The translations under genes were made by a program, and so were the position numbers. This document shows positions 18,876 to 27,508 of a DNA stretch of 64,000 nucleotides, one piece after another. The first letter of the stretch is position 1. Every line of letters starts with the position of its first letter. The notes under the pieces are model-generated. The model saw only the letters and a list, made by a program, of their open reading frames with translations, had not been told where the DNA came from and searched no databases. The DNA is taken from contig NZ_BDCJ01000023.1 of the NCBI RefSeq assembly GCF_001613445.1, positions 1 to 64,000 of the forward strand, given 5' to 3'. Origin of the DNA: Nocardia grenadensis NBRC 108939 (lineage in GTDB: Bacteria > Actinomycetota > Actinomycetes > Mycobacteriales > Mycobacteriaceae).

Positions 18876-19138
18876 ATGCTCCCGCACGGGTGGTGCTGCA
18901 CCAGCCCGCGGCCCGCGGCCAGGGAGCGATTCCCGACCTCATCCTGCAAGCCGACGAACTCGTGCGTATGCGGGCGGAGATCGAAACGATCCTGTCCCGG
19001 CACACCGGGCGCACCCCGGAGCAACTACGGCACGACACCGACCGCGACCGGGTGTTCACCGCGGCGGCCGCGGTCGACTACGGGCTGGTCGATTCGATGC
19101 TGACGCCGCGGAATCCGGCTCCGGCTCCCGCCCGGTGA
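18872..19138 (+). pseudogene. C-terminal remnant of a ClpP protease subunit
   Basis: About 88 codons read ARVVLHQPAARGQ, then DLILQADELVRMRAEIETIL, SRHTGRTPEQLRHDTDRDRV and AAVDYGLVDSML. This is the last half of ClpP: the catalytic His in LHQP, the handle helix QADELVRMR, and the catalytic Asp in DTDRD. The first half, with the catalytic Ser (GxAAS), is missing in every frame. The reading frame runs open into unrelated sequence upstream without a ribosome site. It ends at a normal stop. It is best explained as a truncated clpP copy stranded in the insert between parA and rsmG. Confidence 0.85.
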
Positions 19139-19292
19139 GCGGCGACCGCGGCGACCGTGGTCGATAGGACTCAGCAGACCGACCGCCGCGATGGCTGGTC
19201 CGCTCCGAGCCGTGCGTCACACGATCAGGTCTGCGATCACGCAACCAGGATCTGCGGGCGCACCCCGCAAGCTCACCGAGCAGATACACGAC

Positions 19293-19479
19293 GACTCCGG
19301 GACTCCGGGACTCCGGGACTCCGGGACTCCGGGACTCCGGGACTCCGGGACTCCGGGACTCCGGGACTCCGGGACTCCGGGACTCCGGGACTCCGGGACT
19401 CCGGGACTCCGGGACTCCGGGACTCCGGGACTCCGGGACTCCGGGACTCCGGGACTCCGGGACTCCGGGACTCCGGGAC
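19293..19479. repeat. Minisatellite: 23 perfect copies of an 8-bp unit (gactccgg)
   Basis: The unit gactccgg is repeated head-to-tail 23 times without a single change (19293-19476), plus a partial gac. Eight is not a multiple of three, so all frames cycle through Gly-Leu-Arg-Asp-Ser-Gly-Thr-Pro and stay open, creating false long ORFs on both strands. It sits just downstream of rsmG (which reads toward it) and 37 bases before a parS-like site. Confidence 0.97.
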
Positions 19480-19515
19480 AGAGGGTCGCCGACCCCAAGG
19501 CCGCCGGCGGGCGAA

Positions 19516-19531
19516 CGTTTCCCGTGAAACA
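19516..19531. promoter_or_regulatory. parS-like site downstream of rsmG
   Basis: CGTTTCCCGTGAAACA keeps the 5-base arms of the dyad (GTTTC/GAAAC), with two mismatches to the 16-bp consensus. It lies in non-coding DNA between the minisatellite and the rsmG stop. Confidence 0.7.
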
Positions 19532-19565
19532 TGCGCCCGCCGGCCGAACCGTGACGAGTCCGCCC

Positions 19566-20345
19566 CTACTTCCGGCCGACTCGGCGGTCCGCCCGCACGG
19601 CCCGCTTGATCGACTTCTTCGGCGCGCGCTCCGAGCGGCGCAGCCGTTCCGCCGACAGAACCATGGTGGAGGTGGCGAGGATCTGGGCGCCGCATTCCAG
19701 AACGGAGAAATTCCCGGCACCGGCCCGCTCCACCGCGGCCCGGTCACGCGCCAACTCCTCGGCGACGCTGGATCCTTTGAGGGCGAGCATATGGCCGTGC
19801 TCGCGGAGCAGCGGAATCGACCATTCGGCCAGCCGCGCCAGGGGAGCGACCGCACGGGAAGTGACGACATCCGCGCCACCCGCCTCTTGGATGACACCGG
19901 GCTGTTCGGCCCGGCCGCGCACCACGGTGATGGCTAGACCGGCCGCGTCTATGAATTCCTTCAAGAAGACGGTGCGGCGGAGGAGCGGTTCCACGAGGAC
20001 GATGCGGAGGTCCGGACGGGCCAATGCGAGGGGGATTCCAGGCAGGCCCGCGCCGCTGCCGATATCGACCACCGATGCGCCCTCGCCGATGAGTTCGCCG
20101 ATGACCGCACAGTTGAGAATATGCCGCTCCCATAGGCGCGGCACCTCCCGCGGTCCGATCAATCCGCGCTCCACTCCGGCGGTAGCGAGTGCGGTCCAGT
20201 AGTCACGTGCCAACTCCAGCCGGGCACCGAAGACGGTCTCCGCTTCGGCCGGCGGCAGCGATTCCGGTGGTCCGGCCTCCGAATCGCCGAGATCTGGTTT
20301 CACGTGAAACACCCTTCTGTGTGGTCGTGTCGACTCGCCTGTCAT
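19566..20345 (-). CDS. rsmG: 16S rRNA (guanine-527-N7)-methyltransferase RsmG
   Basis: About 259 residues. The SAM-binding GxGxG motif is VVDIGSGAGLPGIPLALARPD. LWERHILNCAVIGELI and VTSRAVAPL, typical of RsmG, are also present. It methylates G527 of 16S rRNA; in mycobacteria its loss causes low-level streptomycin resistance. ATG 20345 is chosen because everything upstream is non-conserved. A GTG inside the parS site at 20296-20311 (peptide VFHVKP) is a possible shorter start. The C-terminal tail is basic (SIKRAVRADRRVGRK). It lies upstream of the parA region on the minus strand. Confidence 0.94.
   Translation of the reverse strand: MTGESTRPHRRVFHVKPDLGDSEAGPPESLPPAEAETVFGARLELARDYWTALATAGVERGLIGPREVPRLWERHILNCAVIGELIGEGASVVDIGSGAGLPGIPLALARPDLRIVLVEPLLRRTVFLKEFIDAAGLAITVVRGRAEQPGVIQEAGGADVVTSRAVAPLARLAEWSIPLLREHGHMLALKGSSVAEELARDRAAVERAGAGNFSVLECGAQILATSTMVLSAERLRRSERAPKKSIKRAVRADRRVGRK
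20296..20311. promoter_or_regulatory. parS site inside the rsmG 5' end
   Basis: GGTTTCACGTGAAACA contains the perfect 14-bp core GTTTCACGTGAAAC; only the first base departs from consensus. In rsmG it is read as FHVKP. Confidence 0.88.
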
Positions 20346-20415
20346 GAAATATTCTCTACCGGCCCTCAACCGTAGTTGTCGCGACGCAGCGACGAGGGAG
20401 GGATATCGGATACAG

Positions 20416-20447
20416 GTGAGGCCCGGGTCCACGGACCCGGGCCTCAC
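20416..20447 (-). terminator. Strong hairpin terminator after jag
   Basis: Perfect 15-bp inverted arms gtgaggcccgggtcc / ggacccgggcctcac separated by two bases (so the real loop is larger), 40 bases beyond the jag stop. There is no long T-run, as is usual in actinobacteria. It separates the rpmH-to-jag unit from rsmG. Confidence 0.8.
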
Positions 20448-20486
20448 CCGACCACTCGGCACCCGGCTACCGCACGGGCCGCGGTC

Positions 20487-21032
20487 TCACTCCGGTACGA
20501 CAACCACTCGACGGTTCGGCTCGGCGCCTTCGCTCTCACTCGCGACACCCTCGATCGAGGCGACGGCATCGTGCACGATCTTGCGCTCGAACGGCGTCAT
20601 CGGGGCGAGCTCTTCGGGGGCGCCGGTTTGCAGCACACGCTGCGCGGCCGCGGCGCCGAGCGCGCTGAGGTCCGTGCGGCGCTTGGCGCGCCAGCCCGCC
20701 ACATCGAGCATCAACCGACTGCGGATACCGGTCGACTGCTGTACCGCGAGCCGGGTGAGTTCCTGAAGTGCGTCGAGCACCTCGCCGCTGTGGCCGACCA
20801 GTTTCGTCAGATCTTTACCACCGTCGATACTCACCACCGCGCGGTCGCCTTCGACGTCGAGATCGATATCACCGTCGAAGTCGAGCACGTCGAGCAGCTG
20901 CTCGAGGTAGTCGGCGGCGATCTCACCCTCTTCGATGAGCGCCTCCTCGGCCTCACTCACCGCGTCGTCGGACTCGGTCTCCACGACGGTCGTGGATACG
21001 GTGGCGTCTCCACCTTCGGTCTCGAGAGTCAT
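20487..21032 (-). CDS. KH and R3H domain RNA-binding protein (Jag/KhpB)
   Basis: 181 residues: an acidic N-terminus, a Jag-type KH domain (about 45-125, with GGKDLTKLVGHSGEVLDALQ) and a C-terminal R3H domain (MTPFERKIVHDAVASIEG, then EPNRRVVVVPE). It binds RNA in the cytoplasm, and in other bacteria the family (KhpB/EloR/Jag) links RNA control to cell elongation. It follows yidC on the same strand, as Rv3920c does. The start at 21032 is an ATG; a downstream GTG is an alternative. Confidence 0.92.
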   Translation of the reverse strand: MTLETEGGDATVSTTVVETESDDAVSEAEEALIEEGEIAADYLEQLLDVLDFDGDIDLDVEGDRAVVSIDGGKDLTKLVGHSGEVLDALQELTRLAVQQSTGIRSRLMLDVAGWRAKRRTDLSALGAAAAQRVLQTGAPEELAPMTPFERKIVHDAVASIEGVASESEGAEPNRRVVVVPE

Positions 21033-21109
21033 GTGTTTCCTTTATCTGCTCGCCGGATCCCGGCCTGCCCCGGCCGGGATCACGATCACAAGGGGTCTGG
21101 GGGAGTGGC

Positions 21110-22237
21110 TCAGCGCCGACGCTTCTGATTGGCCCGGCCGCGGTTACCCGGTCGCTTCTGACCGCTCGACCGCCGCTGGCCCGATTGTTTACCGCCCGAC
21201 TTGGCGGTCGGCTTCGCCGCCGAACCGTTCGTTTCCGCATTGCCGGCCTCCGCCGAATCGGACTCCGTCTCGCCACCGGCCTTCACCGGCTTCTTCTTGG
21301 TATCGACGGGCTTCGCGCCGGGCTTGGGTGCGTTTTCTGCCTGTTTCGCTGCTTTGGCCTGACGCTTGGCTTCTTCTTCTTTGGCCATACGGCCGAAGAC
21401 GAGGTGCTGCTGGCCGTAGGTCCAGATGTTATTGGAGACCCAGTAGAGGAGGATGGCGATCGGTAGGAAGGGACCACCGACGAGCACACCGAACGGGAAC
21501 ACCCACAGCGCCAGCTTGTTCATCAGCGCGGCCTGCGGGTTGGCCGCGGCTTCGGCGCTCTGGCGGGCCACCGAGGCGCGCGCATTGAAGTGGGTGGCTA
21601 TCGCGGCGATGATCATCAGCGGGATCGCGACCGCCGCGATGCTCACCTTGCTCGGGATACCGCCGTAATCGGCGAAGGCCAGCAACTCGTCGGCCGGCGC
21701 GGTGATGAATGCCGAGATCGGCGCGCCGAAGATACGGGCGCTCAGGAAGGACTGCACATCGTCGGCGTTGAAGACGTAGTTCGGAGTGTGGGCGTTGGTG
21801 TACGGGTCCATCCCGAGCTGCCCGAAGCCGTGACCGGTCCGGTTGAACGAACGCAGCACATGGAACAGACCGAGGAACACCGGAACCTGAGCCAGGATCG
21901 GCAGGCAGCCCATGAGCGGGTTGAAGCCGTGGTCCTTCTGGAGCTTCTGCATCTCCAGCGCCATCTTCTGGCGATCGTTCTTGTACTTCTTCTGCAGCTC
22001 TTTGATCTGCGGCTGCAGTTCCTGCATCTGCTTGGTGGTACGAACCTGTCTCACGAACGGCCTGTAGAGCACCAAACGCAGCGTGAAGACGAGGAACACC
22101 ACGGACAGAGCCCAGGAAAGGCCGTTGTCCGCCCCGAAGGCGAAGCCGAAGACCCGGTGCCAGAACCAGAGGATCCAGGACACCGGATAGTAGATGAAAT
22201 CGAGCACGGCTCTATGCACTCCCGTCGGTAGTGTCAC
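21110..22237 (-). CDS. yidC: Membrane protein insertase YidC
   Basis: 375 residues in the single-module Gram-positive/actinobacterial form: an N-terminal helix (FIYYPVSWILWFWHRVFGF), the conserved RLVLYRPFVRQ, a coiled amphipathic region (KQMQELQPQIKELQKKY), four further helices, and a long basic Lys/Ala-rich tail from about 285. It inserts and folds membrane proteins, alone or with Sec. The start is uncertain: GTG 22237 overlaps the yidD end; GTG 22207 lies just after the yidD stop and fits the family N-terminus. A 9-bp hairpin (22239-22258) lies directly upstream of GTG 22237, inside yidD. Confidence 0.95.
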   Translation of the reverse strand: MTLPTGVHRAVLDFIYYPVSWILWFWHRVFGFAFGADNGLSWALSVVFLVFTLRLVLYRPFVRQVRTTKQMQELQPQIKELQKKYKNDRQKMALEMQKLQKDHGFNPLMGCLPILAQVPVFLGLFHVLRSFNRTGHGFGQLGMDPYTNAHTPNYVFNADDVQSFLSARIFGAPISAFITAPADELLAFADYGGIPSKVSIAAVAIPLMIIAAIATHFNARASVARQSAEAAANPQAALMNKLALWVFPFGVLVGGPFLPIAILLYWVSNNIWTYGQQHLVFGRMAKEEEAKRQAKAAKQAENAPKPGAKPVDTKKKPVKAGGETESDSAEAGNAETNGSAAKPTAKSGGKQSGQRRSSGQKRPGNRGRANQKRRR

Positions 22238-22559
22238 CGATCACCGCGTGCGGTGATCCCTTACAAGCTTCGGTCCGCGGATCGTCGTGGCCGACGTTGC
22301 GCCGCCGCTCCGGTACGGGATCCCACCCACCAGGGTGCCAGGGGGCACATTTGGCCAGTCGCACGGCCGTCAATCCGAGACCGATCACCAGCCCGCGGGT
22401 GCGCAGTGCGGTGACCGCGTACTCGCTACAGGTGGGGGTGAACCGGCACACCGGCATGCGAGTGGGGGAGACATAGGTCCGGTACAGCTCGATCGAGAAG
22501 ATCAGAATATTCGCGGGCCACCGGCGGACGGTCGCCGCGTACGCACCCAGTGCGCTCAT
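22212..22559 (-). CDS. yidD: Membrane-protein insertion efficiency factor YidD
   Basis: 115 residues with the family core ELYRTYVSPTRMPVCRFTPTCS and the conserved Cys pair (VCRFTPTCSEYA), then KCAPWHPGGWDPVP. It is a small amphipathic membrane-associated protein that helps YidC. It overlaps rnpA by four bases (ATGA) and is followed by or overlaps yidC, the classical rpmH-rnpA-yidD-yidC order. Confidence 0.95.
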   Translation of the reverse strand: MSALGAYAATVRRWPANILIFSIELYRTYVSPTRMPVCRFTPTCSEYAVTALRTRGLVIGLGLTAVRLAKCAPWHPGGWDPVPERRRNVGHDDPRTEACKGSPHAVIGDTTDGSA

Positions 22560-22957
22560 CGTGACGTACCCCGCCCGGCCGTTACGGCCGATAGGACGCC
22601 GAGCTTGCGCAACCCGCTGCGCAGCTGACGGCTCAGCTCATCGCTGCCGGCGGTCGCGGCGCCGGGAAGTGCGCGGATCACGATATCCACCTCGGCGGGG
22701 ATGTCGGCGGTCAGTTCTGCACAGATATGACGCAGGCGGCGGGCCGTGCGGTGTCGTACGACCGCGTTGCCCACCGCCTTGCTGACGATCAGCCCGAATC
22801 GCGGACCGCCGAAACGGACCGGCGTGTGGTGCACTGCCGGGCCCCCCTGGTCGGCCAGCACATGGACGACCAGATCGCGATTTCCCGTTCGTCTGCCGCG
22901 CCGTACCGTTCGGGAGAAATCGGCACGGTGGTGCAGCCGGTGCGGCTCAGGAAGCAC
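22556..22957 (-). CDS. rnpA: Ribonuclease P protein component
   Basis: About 133 residues. The RNR-type signature is seen as IVSKAVGNAVVRHRTARRLRHI. The N-terminus HRLHHRADFSRTVRRGRR is typical. It binds the RNase P RNA and helps mature tRNA 5' ends. GTG 22957 is preferred over the more distal GTG 22996 because the extra 13 residues are not family-like. It lies between rpmH and yidD. Confidence 0.95.
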   Translation of the reverse strand: MLPEPHRLHHRADFSRTVRRGRRTGNRDLVVHVLADQGGPAVHHTPVRFGGPRFGLIVSKAVGNAVVRHRTARRLRHICAELTADIPAEVDIVIRALPGAATAGSDELSRQLRSGLRKLGVLSAVTAGRGTSR

Positions 22958-23062
22958 CGGGACGCCCGAGGTTAGTCGAAGCCGCCGCGGCGGCATAGTT
23001 ACCGGCGGCGTTGGCTACGGGGTTCGGCGGACCCGGCATCGGACACCGAATTCGACAGGGAA

Positions 23063-23206
23063 TCAGGCGGTGAGTGTGCCGCGGCCCTTACGACGGCGCG
23101 CGGAAACGATAGCGCGGCCCGCACGGGTCCGCATCCGGAGACGGAAACCGTGGACGCGCGCCCGACGACGGTTGTTCGGCTGGAACGTCCGCTTGCCCTT
23201 GGCCAC
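23063..23206 (-). CDS. rpmH: 50S ribosomal protein L34
   Basis: 47 residues starting GTG: VAKGKRTFQPNNRRRARVHG, then FRLRMRTRAGRAIVSARRRKGR and ending GTLTA. This is the universal highly basic L34 with its KRTFQPN start. GAGGAG stands before the start codon. It is the first gene of the minus-strand unit pointing away from dnaA. Confidence 0.98.
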   Translation of the reverse strand: MAKGKRTFQPNNRRRARVHGFRLRMRTRAGRAIVSARRRKGRGTLTA

Positions 23207-23781
23207 GGTCAACACTCCTCGAATTGGTGGGCGCCCTGCGGCACCCGAAGCTTTCGGTGATTCTGGCGATGTCTACCCGGCACCGTGGTCCTGGCGAACG
23301 GTCAGCACAGAACAATCACCACGCCGGGGGGTGACTGTACGAGGGTACTTACCCAGTTCTACCGGGTCAAACTCGCCCCCGCCGTGGCGCTCCGGCCGGG
23401 CATCCGGCGATCCGGCCACCCGGCCCGCGGCGGCGTGGCACACCGTGCGATCGTAGGTAGGCACACAGGGGTGCAGATCGGGTGCTCACCGCCGACCCGC
23501 GCACAGCGCGGGACCGCGGGCGGTGGTCCGCTGAGATTGTCCCCAGCTGTGGATAATTGTGTGGAAATACCCTGTGAATGGCATATTCGTAGGGCCGAAG
23601 GTGCCACGCCGCAGCCGGAAGAGCGGGGATTCCGGGCAGCGTCCCCGGGCATCGTATCCACGGGATACGGCAGATCGGTGGTGCGGACGTATGCGGTGTC
23701 ACTGGGCCGAACCAGTACAGTGGACGCACCGCGAGCCCCGGACGTCTGCGCCGAGCAACCGACTCCCGGGGAGGACACTGG
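23207..23781. promoter_or_regulatory. rpmH-dnaA divergent promoter region with two DnaA boxes
   Basis: No gene is seen in these 575 bases. A DnaA-box-like TTGTCCCCA (23537-23545) and a perfect inverted box TGTGGATAA (23548-23556) lie about 230 bases before the dnaA start, a normal arrangement for dnaA autoregulation. Individual -35/-10 elements could not be assigned with confidence. Confidence 0.75.
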
Positions 23782-26007
23782 ATGGACGACGAGCAGAACG
23801 TACTGGCCACCGTGTGGCCGGAGGTGGTCGCGGAGTTGACCACCGGTTCGCCCGACGGCGCCATCGGCGCGGTGACCCGAGCTCAGCAGGCCTGGCTCAA
23901 ACTGGTCAAACCTTTGATGGTCGTCCAGGGCTTCGCGCTGCTCTCGGTTCCTTCCTCACTCGCTCAGGAGGCCATCGAACGTGACCTGCGTGAACCCATT
24001 CTCCGGTCGCTCGGCCGCCGGCTCGGCCCGCAGGTGGAAGGTCTCGGGGTCCGGATAGCCGCGCCCCTGCCCACCGGATCCGACAACGGTCCGGCCCGGC
24101 ACGCGCGGATGACCAGTCGCCCGGAGCCGGCTCCCCGGCCCGACCATTTCGGCAACGGCCGTTCCCGACCGGCACCGTCCACATTTCCCGCGGCCGGACC
24201 GGTCGAGACCTCATGGCCGGCCGAGGCCGTGCGCGAACCCGAGGGCGCTGAGTACCCGGGTCGCGGATACCCACCGGATCCCGGATTCCCGCATCCCGCG
24301 GAGATCCCCGGTGAGCCGCGTTTCCCCGGGCGGGGCTTCTCCCATGAGGCCGAACTGCCGCTGACCGGTGAACTGCCCCACAACCCCACGCTGCCGCGCC
24401 CGACCGACCCGCTCGCGGAGGCGCCGCGCCGGTCGACCCTGCCCGAGCTACCGCACGCCGGAGGCTTTCCTTCCGATCCGGCGCTACCCCGCGATATCGA
24501 GGACCCGATCCGGGACGCCTACCCGGCACCACGGTCCTACCCCCGCGAGTACACACCGGCCGCGGAATATTCGCGGGACACCGGTTACGAACGGGACCGG
24601 GAGTATCCACCCGCGGAATACCTGGACCCCTACGCGGGCAGCCGGGGCGATATCGGCGATCCGGTGACCAACGGCCGGGAGCGCGGTGCGCCATCGGCCC
24701 GGGACGGCGGACCCGAACTGGATCCGCTTCTGCCGCCGCGACGTGCCGCCCGGCCCGCCCAGGAAACTCTGTTCACGCCCGACCTCGCCCCCGGTGATCT
24801 CGCGCCGCGGGACGAGGTCCGCGATACCGATCGCGACAGCCTGCGCGAAAGCGTCCGTGACCCGGGGGTCGATCCGGAACCCGATGTGCACCTCGAGGAC
24901 GAGAAGGTGGTGAACGTCCGGGACTCCTGGCCGACCTTCTTCGCGAAATCCTCGGGTGCCGGGGATACGGCGAAACCGGCGGCCAGCCTGAACGCGAAGT
25001 ACACCTTCGAAACGTTCGTCATCGGCGCGTCCAACCGCTTCGCGCACGCCGCGGCTGTCGCCATCGCCGAAGCCCCGGCCCGCGCCTACAACCCACTGTT
25101 CGTCTGGGGTGCGTCGGGGCTCGGTAAAACTCACCTGCTGCATGCCGCCGGCCACTACGCCCAGCGGCTCTTCCCCGGGATGCGGGTCAAATACGTCTCC
25201 ACCGAGGAATTCACCAACGACTTCATCAACAGCCTGCGCGACGACCGGAAAGTGGCTTTCAAGCGCCGCTACCGGGAGACCGACATCCTGCTGGTCGACG
25301 ATATCCAGTTCATCGAGGGCAAAGAAGGTATCCAGGAGGAGTTCTTCCACACCTTCAACACCCTGCACAACGCGAACAAGCAGATCGTGGTCTCCTCGGA
25401 CCGGCCACCCAAACAGCTGGCCACGCTGGAGGAGCGGCTGCGCACCCGCTTCGAGTGGGGTCTGATCACCGATGTGCAGCCGCCTGAACTGGAGACGCGG
25501 ATCGCCATTCTGCGTAAGAAGGCGCGCATGGACCGCCTCGATGTGCCGCACGATGTTCTAGAACTCATCGCGAGCCGGGTGGAACGCAATATCCGCGAGC
25601 TCGAGGGCGCACTGATCCGGGTGACCGCTTTCGCGTCGTTGAACGGGCAGCCGCTGGATCAATCGGTGGCCGAGGTGGTGCTGCGCGATCTGATGCCCGA
25701 ATCACAGGATGTGGAGATCACCGCGTCCACGATCATGGGCGTCACAGCCGAGTACTTCAATACCTCGATGGACGAACTCACCGGCCCGGGTAAGGCCCGG
25801 CCGCTCGCCCAGGCCCGGCAGATCGCGATGTATCTCTGCCGGGAACTCACCGATCTGTCGCTGCCCAAAATCGGTCAGGCGTTCGGGCGCGACCATACGA
25901 CGGTCATGTACGCGGAGAAGAAGGTCCGCAAGGAGATGTCGGAGCGACGCCGGGTGTACGACCAGGTCCAGGAACTCACCGCACGGATCAAACAGCGCTC
26001 CCGCTGA
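23782..26007 (+). CDS. dnaA: Chromosomal replication initiator DnaA
   Basis: 741 residues, much longer than the 507 of M. tuberculosis. Domain I spans about 1-95. A very long disordered Pro/Glu/Arg/Tyr-rich domain II (about 100-400) contains loose repeats such as REYPPAEY and PRDIEDP. The AAA+ domain III is at about 405-620, with Walker A GASGLGKTHLL (residue 443 on) and Walker B ILLVDDIQF. Domain IV carries the DnaA-box-binding signature FGRDHTTVMYAEKKVR near 705. It binds DnaA boxes and melts oriC. ATG 23782 follows GGGGAGG. The expansion is wholly in domain II. Confidence 0.98.
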   Translation: MDDEQNVLATVWPEVVAELTTGSPDGAIGAVTRAQQAWLKLVKPLMVVQGFALLSVPSSLAQEAIERDLREPILRSLGRRLGPQVEGLGVRIAAPLPTGSDNGPARHARMTSRPEPAPRPDHFGNGRSRPAPSTFPAAGPVETSWPAEAVREPEGAEYPGRGYPPDPGFPHPAEIPGEPRFPGRGFSHEAELPLTGELPHNPTLPRPTDPLAEAPRRSTLPELPHAGGFPSDPALPRDIEDPIRDAYPAPRSYPREYTPAAEYSRDTGYERDREYPPAEYLDPYAGSRGDIGDPVTNGRERGAPSARDGGPELDPLLPPRRAARPAQETLFTPDLAPGDLAPRDEVRDTDRDSLRESVRDPGVDPEPDVHLEDEKVVNVRDSWPTFFAKSSGAGDTAKPAASLNAKYTFETFVIGASNRFAHAAAVAIAEAPARAYNPLFVWGASGLGKTHLLHAAGHYAQRLFPGMRVKYVSTEEFTNDFINSLRDDRKVAFKRRYRETDILLVDDIQFIEGKEGIQEEFFHTFNTLHNANKQIVVSSDRPPKQLATLEERLRTRFEWGLITDVQPPELETRIAILRKKARMDRLDVPHDVLELIASRVERNIRELEGALIRVTAFASLNGQPLDQSVAEVVLRDLMPESQDVEITASTIMGVTAEYFNTSMDELTGPGKARPLAQARQIAMYLCRELTDLSLPKIGQAFGRDHTTVMYAEKKVRKEMSERRRVYDQVQELTARIKQRSR

Positions 26008-26318
26008 CCGTCGCCCACCCGTCGCGGCCGGCGGCGGGCCGCACGGGCTTCGGTCGGGGCAGGTGTCTCCGCCCGGTAGCCAGTCGCGGTGCCCACGCCG
26101 GCAGCACCGTCGGCGGCACCCGCAGATCGCCTGGCGCGAGTACGGCGCCCGGGTCCGGGCGCTCGCCGCCGGCTCGGAGTGGGCCTGTTCGTGTGGGCGG
26201 CGGTCCTATGCGAACCGGCAGTCGGACGCAGCGGTAGCGACGTGGAGGCCGGGACGACCCGGGATCCGAGCGTGGAACCGAACCGGTGGGCAGCCGACGG
26301 TTCGGGAGAGGGGCAGGG
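26008..26318. other. Intergenic stretch after dnaA
   Basis: I see no gene, DnaA box or clear terminator in these 311 bases. The sequence is GC-rich, and the short open frames here match nothing I know. Confidence 0.5.
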
Positions 26319-26899
26319 ATGTCGTTCGCCGAACTACCGGCGACCGCGGCGTGGTCGCATCGGGATGCCCGGCCTGGCTTCGCGGTCGTCTATTTGAGCC
26401 GGGATAACGACGGCCATCGCCTGGACGGCTGCACCACCGCGGTCGAGGACTATCAGACCTGGTTCGTACGCTACGAAACACTGTCGATGCGGGCTGGGCG
26501 ACCCGTACCGCCCGCATCATCAGCCGATCACCGACCGGGGTGCATACGGTGCTGATCGAGTCGGACGGCGCCGGACGGTGGCTGATCGACGGTACGGCGG
26601 TGCCGGATCCGGACGGTTGCCTCGACGTGGACCTGGAATCGCCGGCGCTCACCAATACGCTGCCCGTGCACCGCCTGGGACTGCCCGTGGGTGGTCGCGC
26701 CGTGGCGCCCACGGTCTATGTCCGCGCGATCGATCTTCCTGTCGGACGCCTGGAGCAGGAGTACCGGCGCACCGCCGACCACGGCACCCGGCAACGCTAC
26801 GACTACTCTGCGCCCGCATTCGATTTCGCCTGCCGCTTGACCTACGACACGTCGGGCCTCGTGCTGAGCTATCCGGGAATCGCCACCCGCGTCGTCTGA
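26319..26899 (+). pseudogene. Frameshifted putative glycolipid-binding (DUF1089-type) protein
   Basis: The first frame reads MSFAELPATAAWSHRDARPG, then FAVVYLSRDNDGHRLDGCTT and ends with WFVRYETLS. The next frame continues AGWATRTARIISRSPTG, DGCLDVDLESPALTNTLPVH and DYSAPAFDFACRLTYDTSGL. Joined, this is a full-length member (about 193 residues) of the putative glycolipid-binding family. The 581-base length and the jump near 26484 fit a single missing base. A GGGAGAGG-type ribosome site precedes the ATG at 26319. It is either a recent pseudogene or a sequencing error. The gene sits in the dnaA-dnaN gap, immediately left of oriC. Confidence 0.8.
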
Positions 26900-27508
26900 G
26901 CGATCCTATCTCCCCGTGCGGGCTGCTTTGGACCCGTGTGGGCCGGTCCCGGTTGTCGCCGCTCCCGGGGGGAGAGTGCCTGCCACATCGAAACCCTCAC
27001 CACTGCTTTCCTTCTGCGACAGGCGCTCGTGCATGCCGTGGCGCCCGAACGGCCCGATGCCGAGCCGCCTGCCCGCAGGGAAGAGTCGGACGAGGATCAT
27101 CTCGCCCACCGATCCGATCGCGCTCGCCGGGCGGGGGATCCATCGGACGCAGGCTTCGAGCCACTCGCCCGGCCCGAAGCATCGGACGGGCGGGCCGGAA
27201 TCGTAAGTTGTTCCGCCGCAATCCGCTTGGCGGGCCCGACGAATCACCCGTTTTCCCGCTGCTCTACCCCGCTTCGACCGGCGTCGGCGTGTCGGAAACA
27301 TCCACAGGTGTGTCGCTAACAGCCTGTGGGAGCCCTGAACTGCGGGTTCGCGGTATCCACACCTGTGGATTCCCCAGGTTGTCCACCGGTCCATCCACAG
27401 GATCGGTGGGGTGCTGGGGGCAAGTTGTCCACATGCTGTTTATCCACAGTTTCCACAGGCGATTTCGTCCACAGCTACTGAACAGCGATGTTCCGGTCAG
27501 AGGGTTGG

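Noticed and set aside
19157..19937. Long open frames on both strands through the 8-bp repeat, encoding GLRDSGTP or ESRSPGVP repeats
   Set aside because: They exist only because the repeat has no stop codon in any frame; there are no ribosome sites, and one overlaps rsmG.
26906..27394. A 162-codon minus-strand frame in the left part of the dnaA-dnaN gap
   Set aside because: No family resemblance, no ribosome site, and it enters the DnaA-box cluster; more likely a GC-rich shadow.
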